From: Aliiruegeria lutimaris
GTDB lineage: Bacteria; Pseudomonadota; Alphaproteobacteria; Rhodobacterales; Rhodobacteraceae
Assembly (NCBI RefSeq): GCF_900099935.1
Contig: NZ_FNEK01000024.1
Location: 1 to 64,000 of the forward strand
DNA length: 64,000 nucleotides
Direction: 5' to 3'
The notes below the pieces were generated by a model. It had not been told where the DNA came from and made no database searches. It was given only the letters and a program-made list of their open reading frames with translations. Shown piece after piece: positions 32,116 through 41,167 of this stretch; positions within the stretch are counted from its first letter, which is position 1; each line of letters opens with the position of its first letter. The position numbers and the translations under genes are program-made.

Positions 32116-34512
32116 TCACGCGACAAGGGCGTCCTCGAAACCGATATCGAACTCGGCGTAATCCTCGGCGCTCACGCCAAGCATGTAGATATCACTCTCG
32201 CCATAGTGGAGCTTGATCCCCTTGCCATAATCCTCGACCCAGATATCCTCCTCGGAGAGCCCGGAGAACTGCAGGCTGTCGGTGCCAATCTCGAAATCGT
32301 AAAGAACGTCGTTGCCATCGCCGGCATTGAACACAAACACATCCTCACCCGAGCCGCCCGCGAGGCGATCATTGCCGCTGCCGCCCTCAAGGCGGTCATT
32401 GCCAGAGCCGCCCTTGAGCTTGTCATGGCCGGAGCCGGCCGTGAGAATGTCATTATCCGCACCGCCATCGAGGCTGTCATTGCCGGCGCCGCCATCGACC
32501 AGGTCGTCGCCCATGCCGCCGACAAGCCGGTCCGCCCCATCACCGCCCGAAAGGATATTGTCGGCGTCATTGCCCCAGATGGAGTTGTTGGCGGCATTCC
32601 CGGTGCCCGAGATCGCGTCGCCTTCCATCAAGAGGTCCTCGACATTGTCGCTCAGCACGATGTCGACCGAGCTGCGAACGCGGTCCGTGCCGCCATCGGC
32701 CGCCTCGATCACCACGTCGCCGGCATTCTCGACGATATATTCGTCGTCTCCCGCACCGCCCTCCATGTGATCCGCCCCGGTCCCGCCGCCCAGGATATCG
32801 GCGCCATCGCCGCCCAGCAGGATATCGTCGCCATCCCCGCCGCAGAGCGTGTCCTGCCCGGCGCCGCCATCGAGCTGGTCAGCACCCTCTCCGCCCGTGA
32901 GCTTGTCGTCGCCCGCGCCGCCATCGAGCGTATCCGCCCCGGCGCCACCGTCGATTTTGTCGGCGCCATTGCCGCCCTCGATCACGTCATTGCCGTCATA
33001 GCCCAGTAACTCGTCGTCGCCGTCCAGACCCAGGAGGAAATTGTCGTTGCCATTGCCGTGGATGAAGTTGCTGGAGGCGTTCCCGGTGCCGCGGATCGCG
33101 GCACTGTCATCCATCAGCCAGAGATCCTCGAAGGCAATGTCGAGCGTGTGATCCAGCGCGGAATGCACAGTGTCATGGCCGCCGGTCTCGCCGGTCAGCA
33201 CATCGCCCGCGTCATGGATGTAATAGCTGTCGTCGCCATCGCCGCCCGCCATGACGTCATCGCCCTGCCCGCCATCGATCACGTCATTACCCGCGCCGCC
33301 CTCGATCACATCCGCGCCGTCCTCGCCGCGGATGAAATCGTCGCCATCGCCGCCATAGATGTCGTCATCGCCCTCGCCGGCAAAGATCTTGTCATTTCCG
33401 CCATGGCCGTAGATCACGTCGTCCACGCCGTCCGCGCCGTCGATGATCTGGCCGTCCGCGTCCGTGTAGCCGCCGACCATGTGGTCATTGCCCGCGGTGC
33501 CGTCCACCGGCGAGGTGGTGATGGTCAGGAAGGCAACATCGGTGGTGCCTTCGGGACTTTCCAACGTGTAGGAAATAGTGCTGTTCTGGGCATTGGGCGC
33601 GGCGGTGACGGTCACGGTGCCATCCTCGTTGAGGCGCACCGTCTCGCCACTCTCCAGCGCCACCACGTCGCCCGCGATCACGTCGACACCGTTGATCTTG
33701 CTGATCCGCGCCCCCTCCGGCGCATCGTCATTGGCGGTAAGATCGATTGTCTGCGCGTTCTTGCTGGCGACGGTAACGCTGTCGTCTTCGGCGATCACCG
33801 CGCTCTGGATCGAGTCGCCCACGATCAGCAGGTTGCTGTCATAGATCGCGTCGCCATCGTCGGCGATGGCGATCTTGATCGTGTTCACTTCCCCCGGCTG
33901 GACTGTTGCCTTCACGGTGACCACAACAGTCACCCCGTCCATCTCGGTGTTGAGCGCTCCGTCGGTGTTGTCGATGAAGAGATTCTCGTTGGAGGTGTCG
34001 TTGATGTTGTCGATGGAGATGGCGCCATCGCCGATGGTCATCTCGGCCAACTCACCATTGACCCAGATGCCGACCACGTCGTTATAGCCGGAATTCACCC
34101 ATTCCAGGTATTCTTCCGAGCCGAAGACGAGCTGCATGGTGACGGTGTCGCCCTCGGGGATGAACTCCGCCTCGAAGACCGCCGCGTCATAGACAGGGCG
34201 ACCGACGAGGGCGCTCAGATCGGCCTCACCATCGATGCCGCTGGTATTGGTGGAGGTGTTGGTGGCCAGGTTGTTCTGATCCGACCCGCCCTCATTGGTG
34301 AAATCCGCCGCCGCGCCGGTGGACAGGATCACGCCGCTATCGGCGGGCACGACATCGGGCGCGACCGTATTGCCGTCGGTGTAGATACCACTGGAGGCGT
34401 CGTCGCCGGTATAGGTGGCGCTGATCACGGTGATGCCTTCGCCGAACATGGCATTGGCCATCTCCTCGGCGCTGGCCGTGGTATCGACGGGGAGCTTGGT
34501 GGATATGGTCAC
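32116..34512 (-). CDS. Secreted RTX calcium-binding protein with choice-of-anchor L-type domain
   Basis: 798 acidic residues from GTG 34512 (AGAGGT upstream) and no N-terminal signal peptide. The N-terminal region (about 15-235) resembles a choice-of-anchor L domain, with FGSEEYLEWVNSGYNDVVGIW near 130 and a DNINDTSNENLF stretch. A tandem-like domain near 240-340 comes next. Then a long array of GGxGxDxLx/GGAGND nonapeptides (about 345-745) forms calcium-bound beta-rolls, interrupted by two linker blocks. The C-terminal IGTDSLQFSG region fits a type I secretion signal area. It is probably an adhesin or matrix protein at the edge of the exopolysaccharide locus. Confidence 0.88.
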   Translation of the reverse strand: MTISTKLPVDTTASAEEMANAMFGEGITVISATYTGDDASSGIYTDGNTVAPDVVPADSGVILSTGAAADFTNEGGSDQNNLATNTSTNTSGIDGEADLSALVGRPVYDAAVFEAEFIPEGDTVTMQLVFGSEEYLEWVNSGYNDVVGIWVNGELAEMTIGDGAISIDNINDTSNENLFIDNTDGALNTEMDGVTVVVTVKATVQPGEVNTIKIAIADDGDAIYDSNLLIVGDSIQSAVIAEDDSVTVASKNAQTIDLTANDDAPEGARISKINGVDVIAGDVVALESGETVRLNEDGTVTVTAAPNAQNSTISYTLESPEGTTDVAFLTITTSPVDGTAGNDHMVGGYTDADGQIIDGADGVDDVIYGHGGNDKIFAGEGDDDIYGGDGDDFIRGEDGADVIEGGAGNDVIDGGQGDDVMAGGDGDDSYYIHDAGDVLTGETGGHDTVHSALDHTLDIAFEDLWLMDDSAAIRGTGNASSNFIHGNGNDNFLLGLDGDDELLGYDGNDVIEGGNGADKIDGGAGADTLDGGAGDDKLTGGEGADQLDGGAGQDTLCGGDGDDILLGGDGADILGGGTGADHMEGGAGDDEYIVENAGDVVIEAADGGTDRVRSSVDIVLSDNVEDLLMEGDAISGTGNAANNSIWGNDADNILSGGDGADRLVGGMGDDLVDGGAGNDSLDGGADNDILTAGSGHDKLKGGSGNDRLEGGSGNDRLAGGSGEDVFVFNAGDGNDVLYDFEIGTDSLQFSGLSEEDIWVEDYGKGIKLHYGESDIYMLGVSAEDYAEFDIGFEDALVA

Positions 34513-34551
34513 AGTCTACCTCTTTGGAGACAGGGGGATGGGGAAAGGCGC

Positions 34552-35214
34552 TCAGTAGGCGCCGCGGGCGGTCACGACGGCTGACACGGTGGCCAGAAGC
34601 AGCCGCAGGTCGGTCAGCAGCGAGCAATCGCGGATATAGGCAAGGTCGAGCCGGATCATCTCCTCGAAGGAGATGTCGGCCCGGCCGGAAACCTGCCAGA
34701 GCCCGGTAATGCCGGGCAACGCGGCAAGGCGATTGCGGTCATTGGCGGAATATTGGGCGACTTCGCGCGGCAGCGCCGGGCGCGGTCCAACAAGCGACAT
34801 ATCTCCCAGCAGAACGTTGAAGAGCTGCGGCAACTCATCGAGCGAGCTGCGGCGCAACAGACGGCCGACCGCCGTAACGCGGGGATCGTCACGCATCTTG
34901 AAGCAAACGCCGTCGCGTTCGCTGGCGCCCTGCAACGCGGCCAGCCGCGCCTCGGCATCCACATACATGCTGCGGAATTTCCACATGGTGAAAGGAGACC
35001 CGTTGCGACCGACCCGCTCCTGGCGAAAGAAGACTGGCCCGCGGCTGCCCAGCTTGATGGAGAGCGCAATCAGCGCCAGCAGCGGCGCGATGGCCAGCAG
35101 GATCGCGGTGGCGGCCAGTATGTCGAAGGGACGCTTGAAGAGTGGCACCTCACCGGCACGGATGCCCGGCGCGGCGAGGGAAACAAAGGCAGGAACTTTC
35201 TGAGTGGCAGGCAT
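34552..35214 (-). CDS. Undecaprenyl-phosphate sugar phosphotransferase (ExoY type)
   Basis: 220 residues, the size of ExoY-like priming enzymes. After a short head and one membrane helix (about 30-55) comes the bacterial sugar transferase domain: FFRQERVGRNG..F.M.KFRSM near 65-85, LLRRSSLDELPQLFNVLLGDMS near 120, GPRPALPREV near 145, and the terminal LPGITGLWQVSGR motif. It puts the first sugar phosphate on the lipid carrier. The start at ATG 35214 has GGAG at ideal spacing; a GTG at 35328 would add 38 residues. Confidence 0.92.
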   Translation of the reverse strand: MPATQKVPAFVSLAAPGIRAGEVPLFKRPFDILAATAILLAIAPLLALIALSIKLGSRGPVFFRQERVGRNGSPFTMWKFRSMYVDAEARLAALQGASERDGVCFKMRDDPRVTAVGRLLRRSSLDELPQLFNVLLGDMSLVGPRPALPREVAQYSANDRNRLAALPGITGLWQVSGRADISFEEMIRLDLAYIRDCSLLTDLRLLLATVSAVVTARGAY

Positions 35215-35537
35215 CTGATAACTCCAAATCGGTGTGGAGCTAAACTGCGCTGGCCGTGCCACGTCTTCGAGCGCAAACAAGGATGGAGCATCCCTCATTG
35301 GGTGTGTCGCGGCACCGGAAGTTTCCACTTCCTGCCTGAAGGCGTTTTAAAGCTATCCAGAAGTATATTTTCGTCTCATATGCGTCTGGACGATGCCCAG
35401 AATTCTCCGGAATGCTGAAAAAACGGGCCTATATAGAAAAGCCCACATCGCTTTGGCTCCCGCCGGGCGAAGACTGCGGACGGTTTTCACGCCGATTTTT
35501 CGCAGCTAGAAGAGAAACAGGTTAGGGAGACTAAACC
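35215..35537. other. Divergent intergenic region between priming transferase and response regulator
   Basis: This 323-base stretch is lower in GC than its surroundings near its middle and must hold the promoters of both flanking genes. A possible small stem (GGAAGT-TTCC-ACTTCC, about 35321-35336) is visible. I saw no further gene or clear operator. Confidence 0.4.
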
Positions 35538-36158
35538 ATGATCCGCGTTTTGATCGCAGATGACCATGTTCTCGTGCGCGAGACGCTGGGAGCCTTCGTC
35601 GAGAATGCCGGCGGGTTCGAGCTGACGCTTGTAGAGGATTTGGACGCGGCCTGCGTCAGCATGCGGGAATCGCGCGGCTACGATCTCGTCCTGCTGGATT
35701 ACCAGATGCCGGGCATGAACGGGCTGGAGGGTCTGTCGCGTGCGATGGAGTCCAATCGCGGCAAGCCGGTGGCGCTGATGTCGGGCGTTGCCAATCGCAA
35801 GATCGCGCAGGATGCGATGGAGGCCGGGGCAATCGGCTTTCTGCCCAAGACGATGGGAGCGAAATCGCTGGTGAACGCGATCCGCTTCATGGCGATGGGC
35901 GAGCAATTCATCCCCGTGGCCTTCATGAACGAACCCGACGAAACGGAGATCGACCACCCGCTTGCCGAAAAGCTGACCCCGCGCGAACTCGAGGTGCTGG
36001 GCGGACTCTGCCGCGGCATGGCCAACAAGGAGATCGCGCGCGAGCTGGACCTGCAGGAGGTGACGATCAAGATGAACGTCAAGACGCTCTGCCGCAAGCT
36101 GGAGGCCAAGAACCGCACCCATGCCGCGATGATCGCCAAGGAAGCCGGGCTGTTCTGA
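35538..36158 (+). CDS. LuxR/NarL-family response regulator
   Basis: 206 residues. The N-terminal receiver domain has the acidic pair in IADDH (near 7-9) and phosphoacceptor D54 (LVLLDYQMPGMNG). The C-terminal LuxR-type helix-turn-helix runs from LTPRELEVLGGLCRGMANKEIARELDL-type sequence near 145 to the end. GGGAGA precedes the ATG. It sits in the exopolysaccharide locus between the priming transferase and the export lipoprotein and probably controls that locus. No histidine kinase is next to it. Confidence 0.92.
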   Translation: MIRVLIADDHVLVRETLGAFVENAGGFELTLVEDLDAACVSMRESRGYDLVLLDYQMPGMNGLEGLSRAMESNRGKPVALMSGVANRKIAQDAMEAGAIGFLPKTMGAKSLVNAIRFMAMGEQFIPVAFMNEPDETEIDHPLAEKLTPRELEVLGGLCRGMANKEIARELDLQEVTIKMNVKTLCRKLEAKNRTHAAMIAKEAGLF

Positions 36159-36173
36159 ACCCGCGCCTGCGGC

Positions 36174-37262
36174 CTATTTCTGCAAGCTGTCAATCAGCGC
36201 GAATGGCGTGAGAATCCCCGAGATGAGCTGCAGGCTCGGCAGGATCTGGTCGATCGCCTGGTTCCAGGAGCCGAGCGCATTCTTCGGCACATAGACGACA
36301 TCGCCCGGCTGCAGCGGGAAATCGAGCTTGTCGCCCTTTAGCATCGCCGCCACATCCACCACGATCAGCTCGCCGCGCGTGGCCGAGTGGGAACGCACGA
36401 TGCGCACATCTCCAAGCGCGCTCGCCCCCTCGTCCGGTCCACCCGCCATTGACAGGGTTTCGAGCAACCTGCGCCCATCCTCGCCAAAGGGCACCGCCTG
36501 CGGCGTGCCGACCGCGCCGAGCACATAAACCCGCATGTCCTCCTTGCGCGGCGCAAACAGGATATCGCCCGACTGCATCCAGACATTCTGCGAGAAATCG
36601 CCATTGCGCAGCAGCGCGGCGAGATCGACCGTGCAGACGTGATCGCGCCGGATCAGCCGCGCACCGGGCAGGTAGGCATCCTCTTCCAGCCCCTCGGCCA
36701 GCGCCAGAGCCTCGATCAGCTCGGTGGCGAATTCCATGTGTTTGACGCCCGGCTCGCGGAACTCGCCGAGGAAATAGATCGGGTGGCTCTCGGCATGGGC
36801 CAGCTCGACCGTCACCCAAGGTTCCTGGAACTGCACCGCGTAAAGCGCCTTCAGGTCCGCCTGGATCTCGCGCGTGGTCCGGCCGCTGACGCGGACCGCC
36901 TCGACGATGGGAAGCTGCACGAAACCCTCGGCATCGACCCGCGCCGTCAGGTCACGCATTCCCTCTTCGCCGAAGATGTTGAACCGCAGCTCGTCGCCCG
37001 GCCCCACGCGGTAGCTGCGCGCCGCCGTGCCCTTGGCCCGCGGTCCTGCCGAGGCCTTGCCGCCCGTCTCCATGCTCTTACCGAAGCAACGCGGCCCGTC
37101 GCTGGTGGACGGCGTGTTGCCTTCGACCGCCATGCGCGAGACGACGCCGTCATAATTCAGGTGTTCGCGGTCGAGCGTCGTGCCGCAACCGGCCAGCAGG
37201 GCAAGCGCAAATGGCGCCACAAGGCGCCGTGCCATAGCCATGGCGAAAGGGTATCTGCTCAT
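36174..37262 (-). CDS. Polysaccharide export lipoprotein (OPX/Wza family)
   Basis: 362 residues from ATG 37262 (GGAGCAGG upstream). The signal peptide ends in the lipobox LLAGC, so it is an outer-membrane lipoprotein. The Poly_export domain begins YRVGPGDELRFNIFGEEG near 88. SLBB-type beta-grasp domains follow, with VYVLGAVGTPQAVPF near 250 and a late LQPGDVVYVPKN motif typical of the family. It forms the outer-membrane exit pore for exopolysaccharide together with the Wzc-like protein at 46641. It is divergent from the pyruvyltransferase gene. Confidence 0.93.
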   Translation of the reverse strand: MSRYPFAMAMARRLVAPFALALLAGCGTTLDREHLNYDGVVSRMAVEGNTPSTSDGPRCFGKSMETGGKASAGPRAKGTAARSYRVGPGDELRFNIFGEEGMRDLTARVDAEGFVQLPIVEAVRVSGRTTREIQADLKALYAVQFQEPWVTVELAHAESHPIYFLGEFREPGVKHMEFATELIEALALAEGLEEDAYLPGARLIRRDHVCTVDLAALLRNGDFSQNVWMQSGDILFAPRKEDMRVYVLGAVGTPQAVPFGEDGRRLLETLSMAGGPDEGASALGDVRIVRSHSATRGELIVVDVAAMLKGDKLDFPLQPGDVVYVPKNALGSWNQAIDQILPSLQLISGILTPFALIDSLQK

Positions 37263-37429
37263 CTTGCCTGCTCCGCCCCGAAGCGCTCGGAGTCTCTTTC
37301 TGGCGCCTGTACTATACTTTTTTGACATGCCCCCCTCCCTCTGCCAAGCTCCCGCGATTGCCACCCACGGGTTAAAAGAACGCCAGTGGCGCGCTTGCGT
37401 CACTTCATTGAACAAAGACGGGATTTGGC

Positions 37430-38677
37430 ATGTATACGCTCCTCAACGCCGCGCCGGACACGGGCAACCAGGGGGTCAGTGCGCTTTCGGCGGCGGCAGT
37501 GGACGGGCTTTCGCGGCGGGGGATCGACCGGATCGCCGTGGCCGATCACGGAAGCGGGCGTCGCATTGCTGCCGATGGCACGGAGCGTTTCGGCCTCACC
37601 CATAACCGTCGCCTGTGGCGCGGCGATTGCCTGCGCACGGTGTCCTTCTGCGCGCCGCTGGGCGGGCTCGCGAGCCCCTCGGCACGCCTGCTCGCTACGA
37701 GCCGCGCGGTTCTGGATGTCTCCGGCGGTGACAGCTTCACCGATCTCTACGGCCCGCACCGCTTTCGGGCGATGATCATGACCAAGCGGCTCGCCTTGCG
37801 CTGTGGCCGCCCGCTTTTCCTGCTGCCGCAGACCATCGGCCCGTTCCGCAGCGAAGAGGCGCGTCGCGAGGCGACCGAGATCCTTCGTGCCGCACATGGC
37901 ATCTGGCTGCGCGACAAGCGCAGCGAGGAGATGCTCAAGGAGCTTCTCGGCGCCGATTTCGACCCTGCCCGTCATCGTCGCGGCCCGGACATGGCCGTGT
38001 TGCTGCCGCGCGTCGCGCCCGAGGGCCTGCCCGTTGAAATCCTTGACTGGTTGGTCGCCGACCGCGCCGCGCCCGTGGCCGGGCTGAACGTGAGCGGGTT
38101 GCTCTGGCACGACGCGGCGGCCTCGAAGGCCCGGTTCGGCCTCGCCGCCTCCCATCGCGACCAGATCGAGGCCGCCGCCCGCGCACTTCTCGACAGCGCC
38201 CCCGACATGCGCCTGCTGCTCGTTCCGCATGTGCACCGCCCCGATGGCCACCCCGAAAGCGACCGCGCCGCCGCCGAGGCGCTTGCCATGCGCCTCGGCC
38301 CGGCCTACGCTGAACGCGTCGCGGTGCTGCCCGGGGAACTCTCCGCGCAGGAGCTGAAATGGGTGCTTGCCCGGCTCGACTGGTTTGCCGGCGCCCGGAT
38401 GCATGCCACGATCGGGGCATTTTCCTCCGGCGTGCCGACGCTGGGGCTGGGATATTCGGACAAGGCAGAGGGCGTGTTCGAGGAATGCGGGCTGGCCGGG
38501 CATGTTGCCGACCTGCGCAAATTGGACGTTGCGGCGCTTGCCGCGCGCGTGTCGGCCTCTGTCGCCACGCGCAGCGAGACCAGTGCCGCGCTCGCGCAAG
38601 TCCTGCCGGGAGTTAAGGCACGGGCCGAGGCCCAGATGGACGCCATTGCCGGAGCGCTGAAAGCCCTGCCGGCATGA
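37430..38677 (+). CDS. Polysaccharide pyruvyl transferase family protein
   Basis: 415 residues. N-terminal NAAPDTGNQGVSALSAA, SGGDSFTDLYG near 98, LLPQTIGPF near 132 and the C-terminal GARMHATIGAFSSGVPTLGLGYSDKAEGVFEECGL pattern are those of the CsaB/WcaK family. These enzymes transfer pyruvate from PEP onto a sugar as an acidic ketal, giving the polymer charge. It is the first gene of a tightly packed plus-strand operon; its stop overlaps the flippase start as ATGA. Confidence 0.93.
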   Translation: MYTLLNAAPDTGNQGVSALSAAAVDGLSRRGIDRIAVADHGSGRRIAADGTERFGLTHNRRLWRGDCLRTVSFCAPLGGLASPSARLLATSRAVLDVSGGDSFTDLYGPHRFRAMIMTKRLALRCGRPLFLLPQTIGPFRSEEARREATEILRAAHGIWLRDKRSEEMLKELLGADFDPARHRRGPDMAVLLPRVAPEGLPVEILDWLVADRAAPVAGLNVSGLLWHDAAASKARFGLAASHRDQIEAAARALLDSAPDMRLLLVPHVHRPDGHPESDRAAAEALAMRLGPAYAERVAVLPGELSAQELKWVLARLDWFAGARMHATIGAFSSGVPTLGLGYSDKAEGVFEECGLAGHVADLRKLDVAALAARVSASVATRSETSAALAQVLPGVKARAEAQMDAIAGALKALPA

Positions 38678-39915
38678 GCGCCTCTCGAACCCAGAAACTC
38701 ACCGCCTGGTCGGTGCCGCTTTGCGTCGAGGCACTGGCGCTCGCGCGCTCGGTGCTTCTGGCGCGGCTGATCGGCCCGGAGGAGCTGGGAAAGGCAATGA
38801 TGCTGGCCCTCGTGCTGCGTCTGGTGGAAATGTTGAGCGATCTCGGGGTCGAGCGCCTGCTCGTACAGGCGCCCGAGGGCGCGACCGAGCGGCTGCAGGC
38901 AAACTTGCAGGGCGCATTGCTGTTGCGTGGGATGGCGCTGGCACTCGTTCTGCTGGCACTTTCGCCGCTGCTCGGTCTCGCTTTTGCCGATGGCCCGCAG
39001 GCCCAAACCTATGCCGCGCTGGCGCTGGTGCCCTTCCTGCGCGGGTTCCTGCATCTCGACTATCGCCGCGCCGAGCGGATCTTCAACTATCGTCCGCTGG
39101 CCATCGTCGAGCTGGGGGCCGCTGCCGCCATGCTCGCCGCGCTTGGCGCTGCTCTGGCCGCGGGGCTTGCCGATCACCGCGTCCTGCCCATCGCGCTGGC
39201 CGCGCAGGCGGCGAGCCAGGTCGCGCTCTCCCACCGCGTCGCCCATCGCCGCTGGCAATTGAGCTTCGAGCGCGCGGGCCTGATGCGCGCCTTTGCTTTC
39301 GGCGCCCCGCTGGCGCTGAATGCCGGGTTGATGTTCCTGACCCTTCAGGCCGACCGGCTCATCGTCGCCGCCGGCTGGAGCTGGTCGGACCTCGCCATCT
39401 ACGGCGTCGCGGCCCAGCTCGCCATGCTGCCGGCGCAGATCTTTGGCCGCGCCGCCGGCTCGCTGCTGCTGCCAGCCCTTGGCCGGGCCCGCGACGAGGC
39501 GCGCGTCGAGACCGTCGCCCGAGCCGCCCTGACCCGCGCCGCCCTTGCCGGCCTCGCATTCGCGCTGGTCTTCACCACGCTGGCCCCCGCCGCCATCGGC
39601 CTCGTCTATGGCGCCACGATGGCCCCGAACCTCGCGCTCGCCGCTGCCTTCGCCACCGCCGCCGGGCTGCGCATCGCCCGCACGCCGCTCTCGGTGTTGG
39701 CCGTTGCCACAGGGCGAACCGCCGACACCCTTCGCGCCAATAGCTGGCGCGCCGCTGCCCTGCTGCCCGGCCTCGCCGTGCTTGCCCTCGCCGGGCCGCT
39801 GTCTCTTTTCGCCGCCACTTCGGCCCTTGGTGAAGCTGCTGCCGCCCTGCGCGGCTGGCAGCTCGCCAAGCTGACGGCGCGGCCGTCCCGAACCCAAACG
39901 GAGTGCCCCGCATGA
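38674..39915 (+). CDS. Lipid-linked oligosaccharide flippase (MOP/Wzx-like)
   Basis: 413 residues with about 10-12 membrane segments. The beginning (LTAWSVPLCVEALALARSVLLARLIGPEELG) is typical of MOP-superfamily polysaccharide transporters that flip undecaprenyl-linked repeat units across the inner membrane. It overlaps both neighbours by four bases (ATGA at each end), so it is part of one operon with the pyruvyltransferase and the FrhB-like gene. Confidence 0.87.
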   Translation: MSASRTQKLTAWSVPLCVEALALARSVLLARLIGPEELGKAMMLALVLRLVEMLSDLGVERLLVQAPEGATERLQANLQGALLLRGMALALVLLALSPLLGLAFADGPQAQTYAALALVPFLRGFLHLDYRRAERIFNYRPLAIVELGAAAAMLAALGAALAAGLADHRVLPIALAAQAASQVALSHRVAHRRWQLSFERAGLMRAFAFGAPLALNAGLMFLTLQADRLIVAAGWSWSDLAIYGVAAQLAMLPAQIFGRAAGSLLLPALGRARDEARVETVARAALTRAALAGLAFALVFTTLAPAAIGLVYGATMAPNLALAAAFATAAGLRIARTPLSVLAVATGRTADTLRANSWRAAALLPGLAVLALAGPLSLFAATSALGEAAAALRGWQLAKLTARPSRTQTECPA

Positions 39916-41165
39916 GCCGTTCCATCGAATCCGTCAGCGACGTTGTCGCCTGCAATCTCTGCACTGGTTGTGGTGCCTGCGCGGGCCTGTTCCCGAACGC
40001 GATCCGCATGATCGAGGACGAGATCGAGGGCCGCCGCCCCGTTGCCAACACGCCGGGCGGCGCCGAAGACCGGGCGGCGCTTGGCGTCTGCGCCGGGATC
40101 GGCGCGCCGGAGCAGCCCGCGCGCGACGCGGTCGAAGCCGATTGGGGGCCGGTCCTCGCCTGCTGGGAAGGTTATGCCGCCGATCCGGACATCCGTCATC
40201 GCGGCTCCTCGGGCGGCGCGGCCACCGCGCTTGCCGCCTTTGCCGTAGAAAGCGGCGTCGTAGACGGCGTGGCCCATGTCACAGCCCGCACGGACGACCC
40301 GCGCCGCAACACCGTCTCGATCAGCCGCGACCGCGACGCCCTGCTGCGCGGCGCGGGCTCGCGTTATGCGCAGGCCAGCCCGGCCGAGATCCTGCCGGCA
40401 CTGAAGGAACAGCCCACCGGCTTCATCGGCAAGCCCTGCGACGTGGCGAGCCTGGCCAAGGCCCGCGCGCTGGACGCCGAGCTTGATGCTTCCATCCCAC
40501 TCACCATCGCCATCTTCTGCGCCGGCGCGCCGACGCTCACCGCCACCGAGACCCTGCTCGACCGGCTCGGCGTGCCGAAGGGGGCAAAGCTCACCGACCT
40601 GCGCTATCGCGGCATGGGCTGGCCGGGGCTGATGCAGGCGCGCTGGATCGACGCCGAGGGAGCGGAGCGCGCAAGCGACGCCATCCCCTATGCCGAGGGC
40701 TGGGGCAAGCTGCTGCAGGGCTCGCGCCGCTGGCGCTGCCGGATCTGCGACGACCATACGGGCGCGCTGGCCGATATCTCGGTGGGCGATCCCTGGCACA
40801 ACCCGCCCGAAGGCGACACCGATGCCGGCCGCTCGCTGATCGTGGCACGCAGCGAAGCCGGCCGCGCGCTGGTCGAGGCAGCGATCATTTCCGGCGCGCT
40901 CGTCGCCAAGGCCCGCCGGCGCGAAGTGATCGCCGCCGCCCAGCCCAACCTGCTGGCCACCAACGCCGCCGTCTGGGGCCGCCGCTTCGCGATGCGCCTC
41001 GCCGGTATGCCGGTGCCCGCGGCCAGCCGCGCCTCGGGCTTCGGCACATGGGCGCGGCGGCTCGGGTTCAAGGCTAAAGCGCAATCGATCCTCGGCACGC
41101 TGCGCCGGATCCGCCGCGATCGCCTCCGTCACCCCGTGACGCTCACCGCTTCCGGGCGCGGCTGA
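39912..41165 (+). CDS. FrhB-like (coenzyme F420 hydrogenase/dehydrogenase beta subunit) iron-sulfur protein
   Basis: 417 residues from ATG 39912, which overlaps the flippase stop; a GTG three codons earlier is less likely. The N terminus has a ferredoxin-like cysteine run C14-x2-C17-x2-C20-x2-C23. The FrhB_FdhB domain follows, with RGSSGGAATALAAFA near 97, LLRGAGSRYAQASPAE near 145, FIGKPCDVASL near 170, CRICDDHTGALADISVGDPW near 280, and SLIVARSEAGRALVEAA. Members of this family often sit in polysaccharide loci beside pyruvyltransferases, but the reaction there is not established. A redox step on the sugar or its donor is possible. Confidence 0.88.
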   Translation: MSRSIESVSDVVACNLCTGCGACAGLFPNAIRMIEDEIEGRRPVANTPGGAEDRAALGVCAGIGAPEQPARDAVEADWGPVLACWEGYAADPDIRHRGSSGGAATALAAFAVESGVVDGVAHVTARTDDPRRNTVSISRDRDALLRGAGSRYAQASPAEILPALKEQPTGFIGKPCDVASLAKARALDAELDASIPLTIAIFCAGAPTLTATETLLDRLGVPKGAKLTDLRYRGMGWPGLMQARWIDAEGAERASDAIPYAEGWGKLLQGSRRWRCRICDDHTGALADISVGDPWHNPPEGDTDAGRSLIVARSEAGRALVEAAIISGALVAKARRREVIAAAQPNLLATNAAVWGRRFAMRLAGMPVPAASRASGFGTWARRLGFKAKAQSILGTLRRIRRDRLRHPVTLTASGRG

Positions 41166-41167
41166 AG

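Noticed and set aside
32104-34584. Repetitive plus-strand frames and regular spacing that might suggest a CRISPR array or a repeat protein
   Set aside because: The periodicity is the codon pattern of the RTX nonapeptide array on the minus strand; there are no constant repeats with unique spacers.
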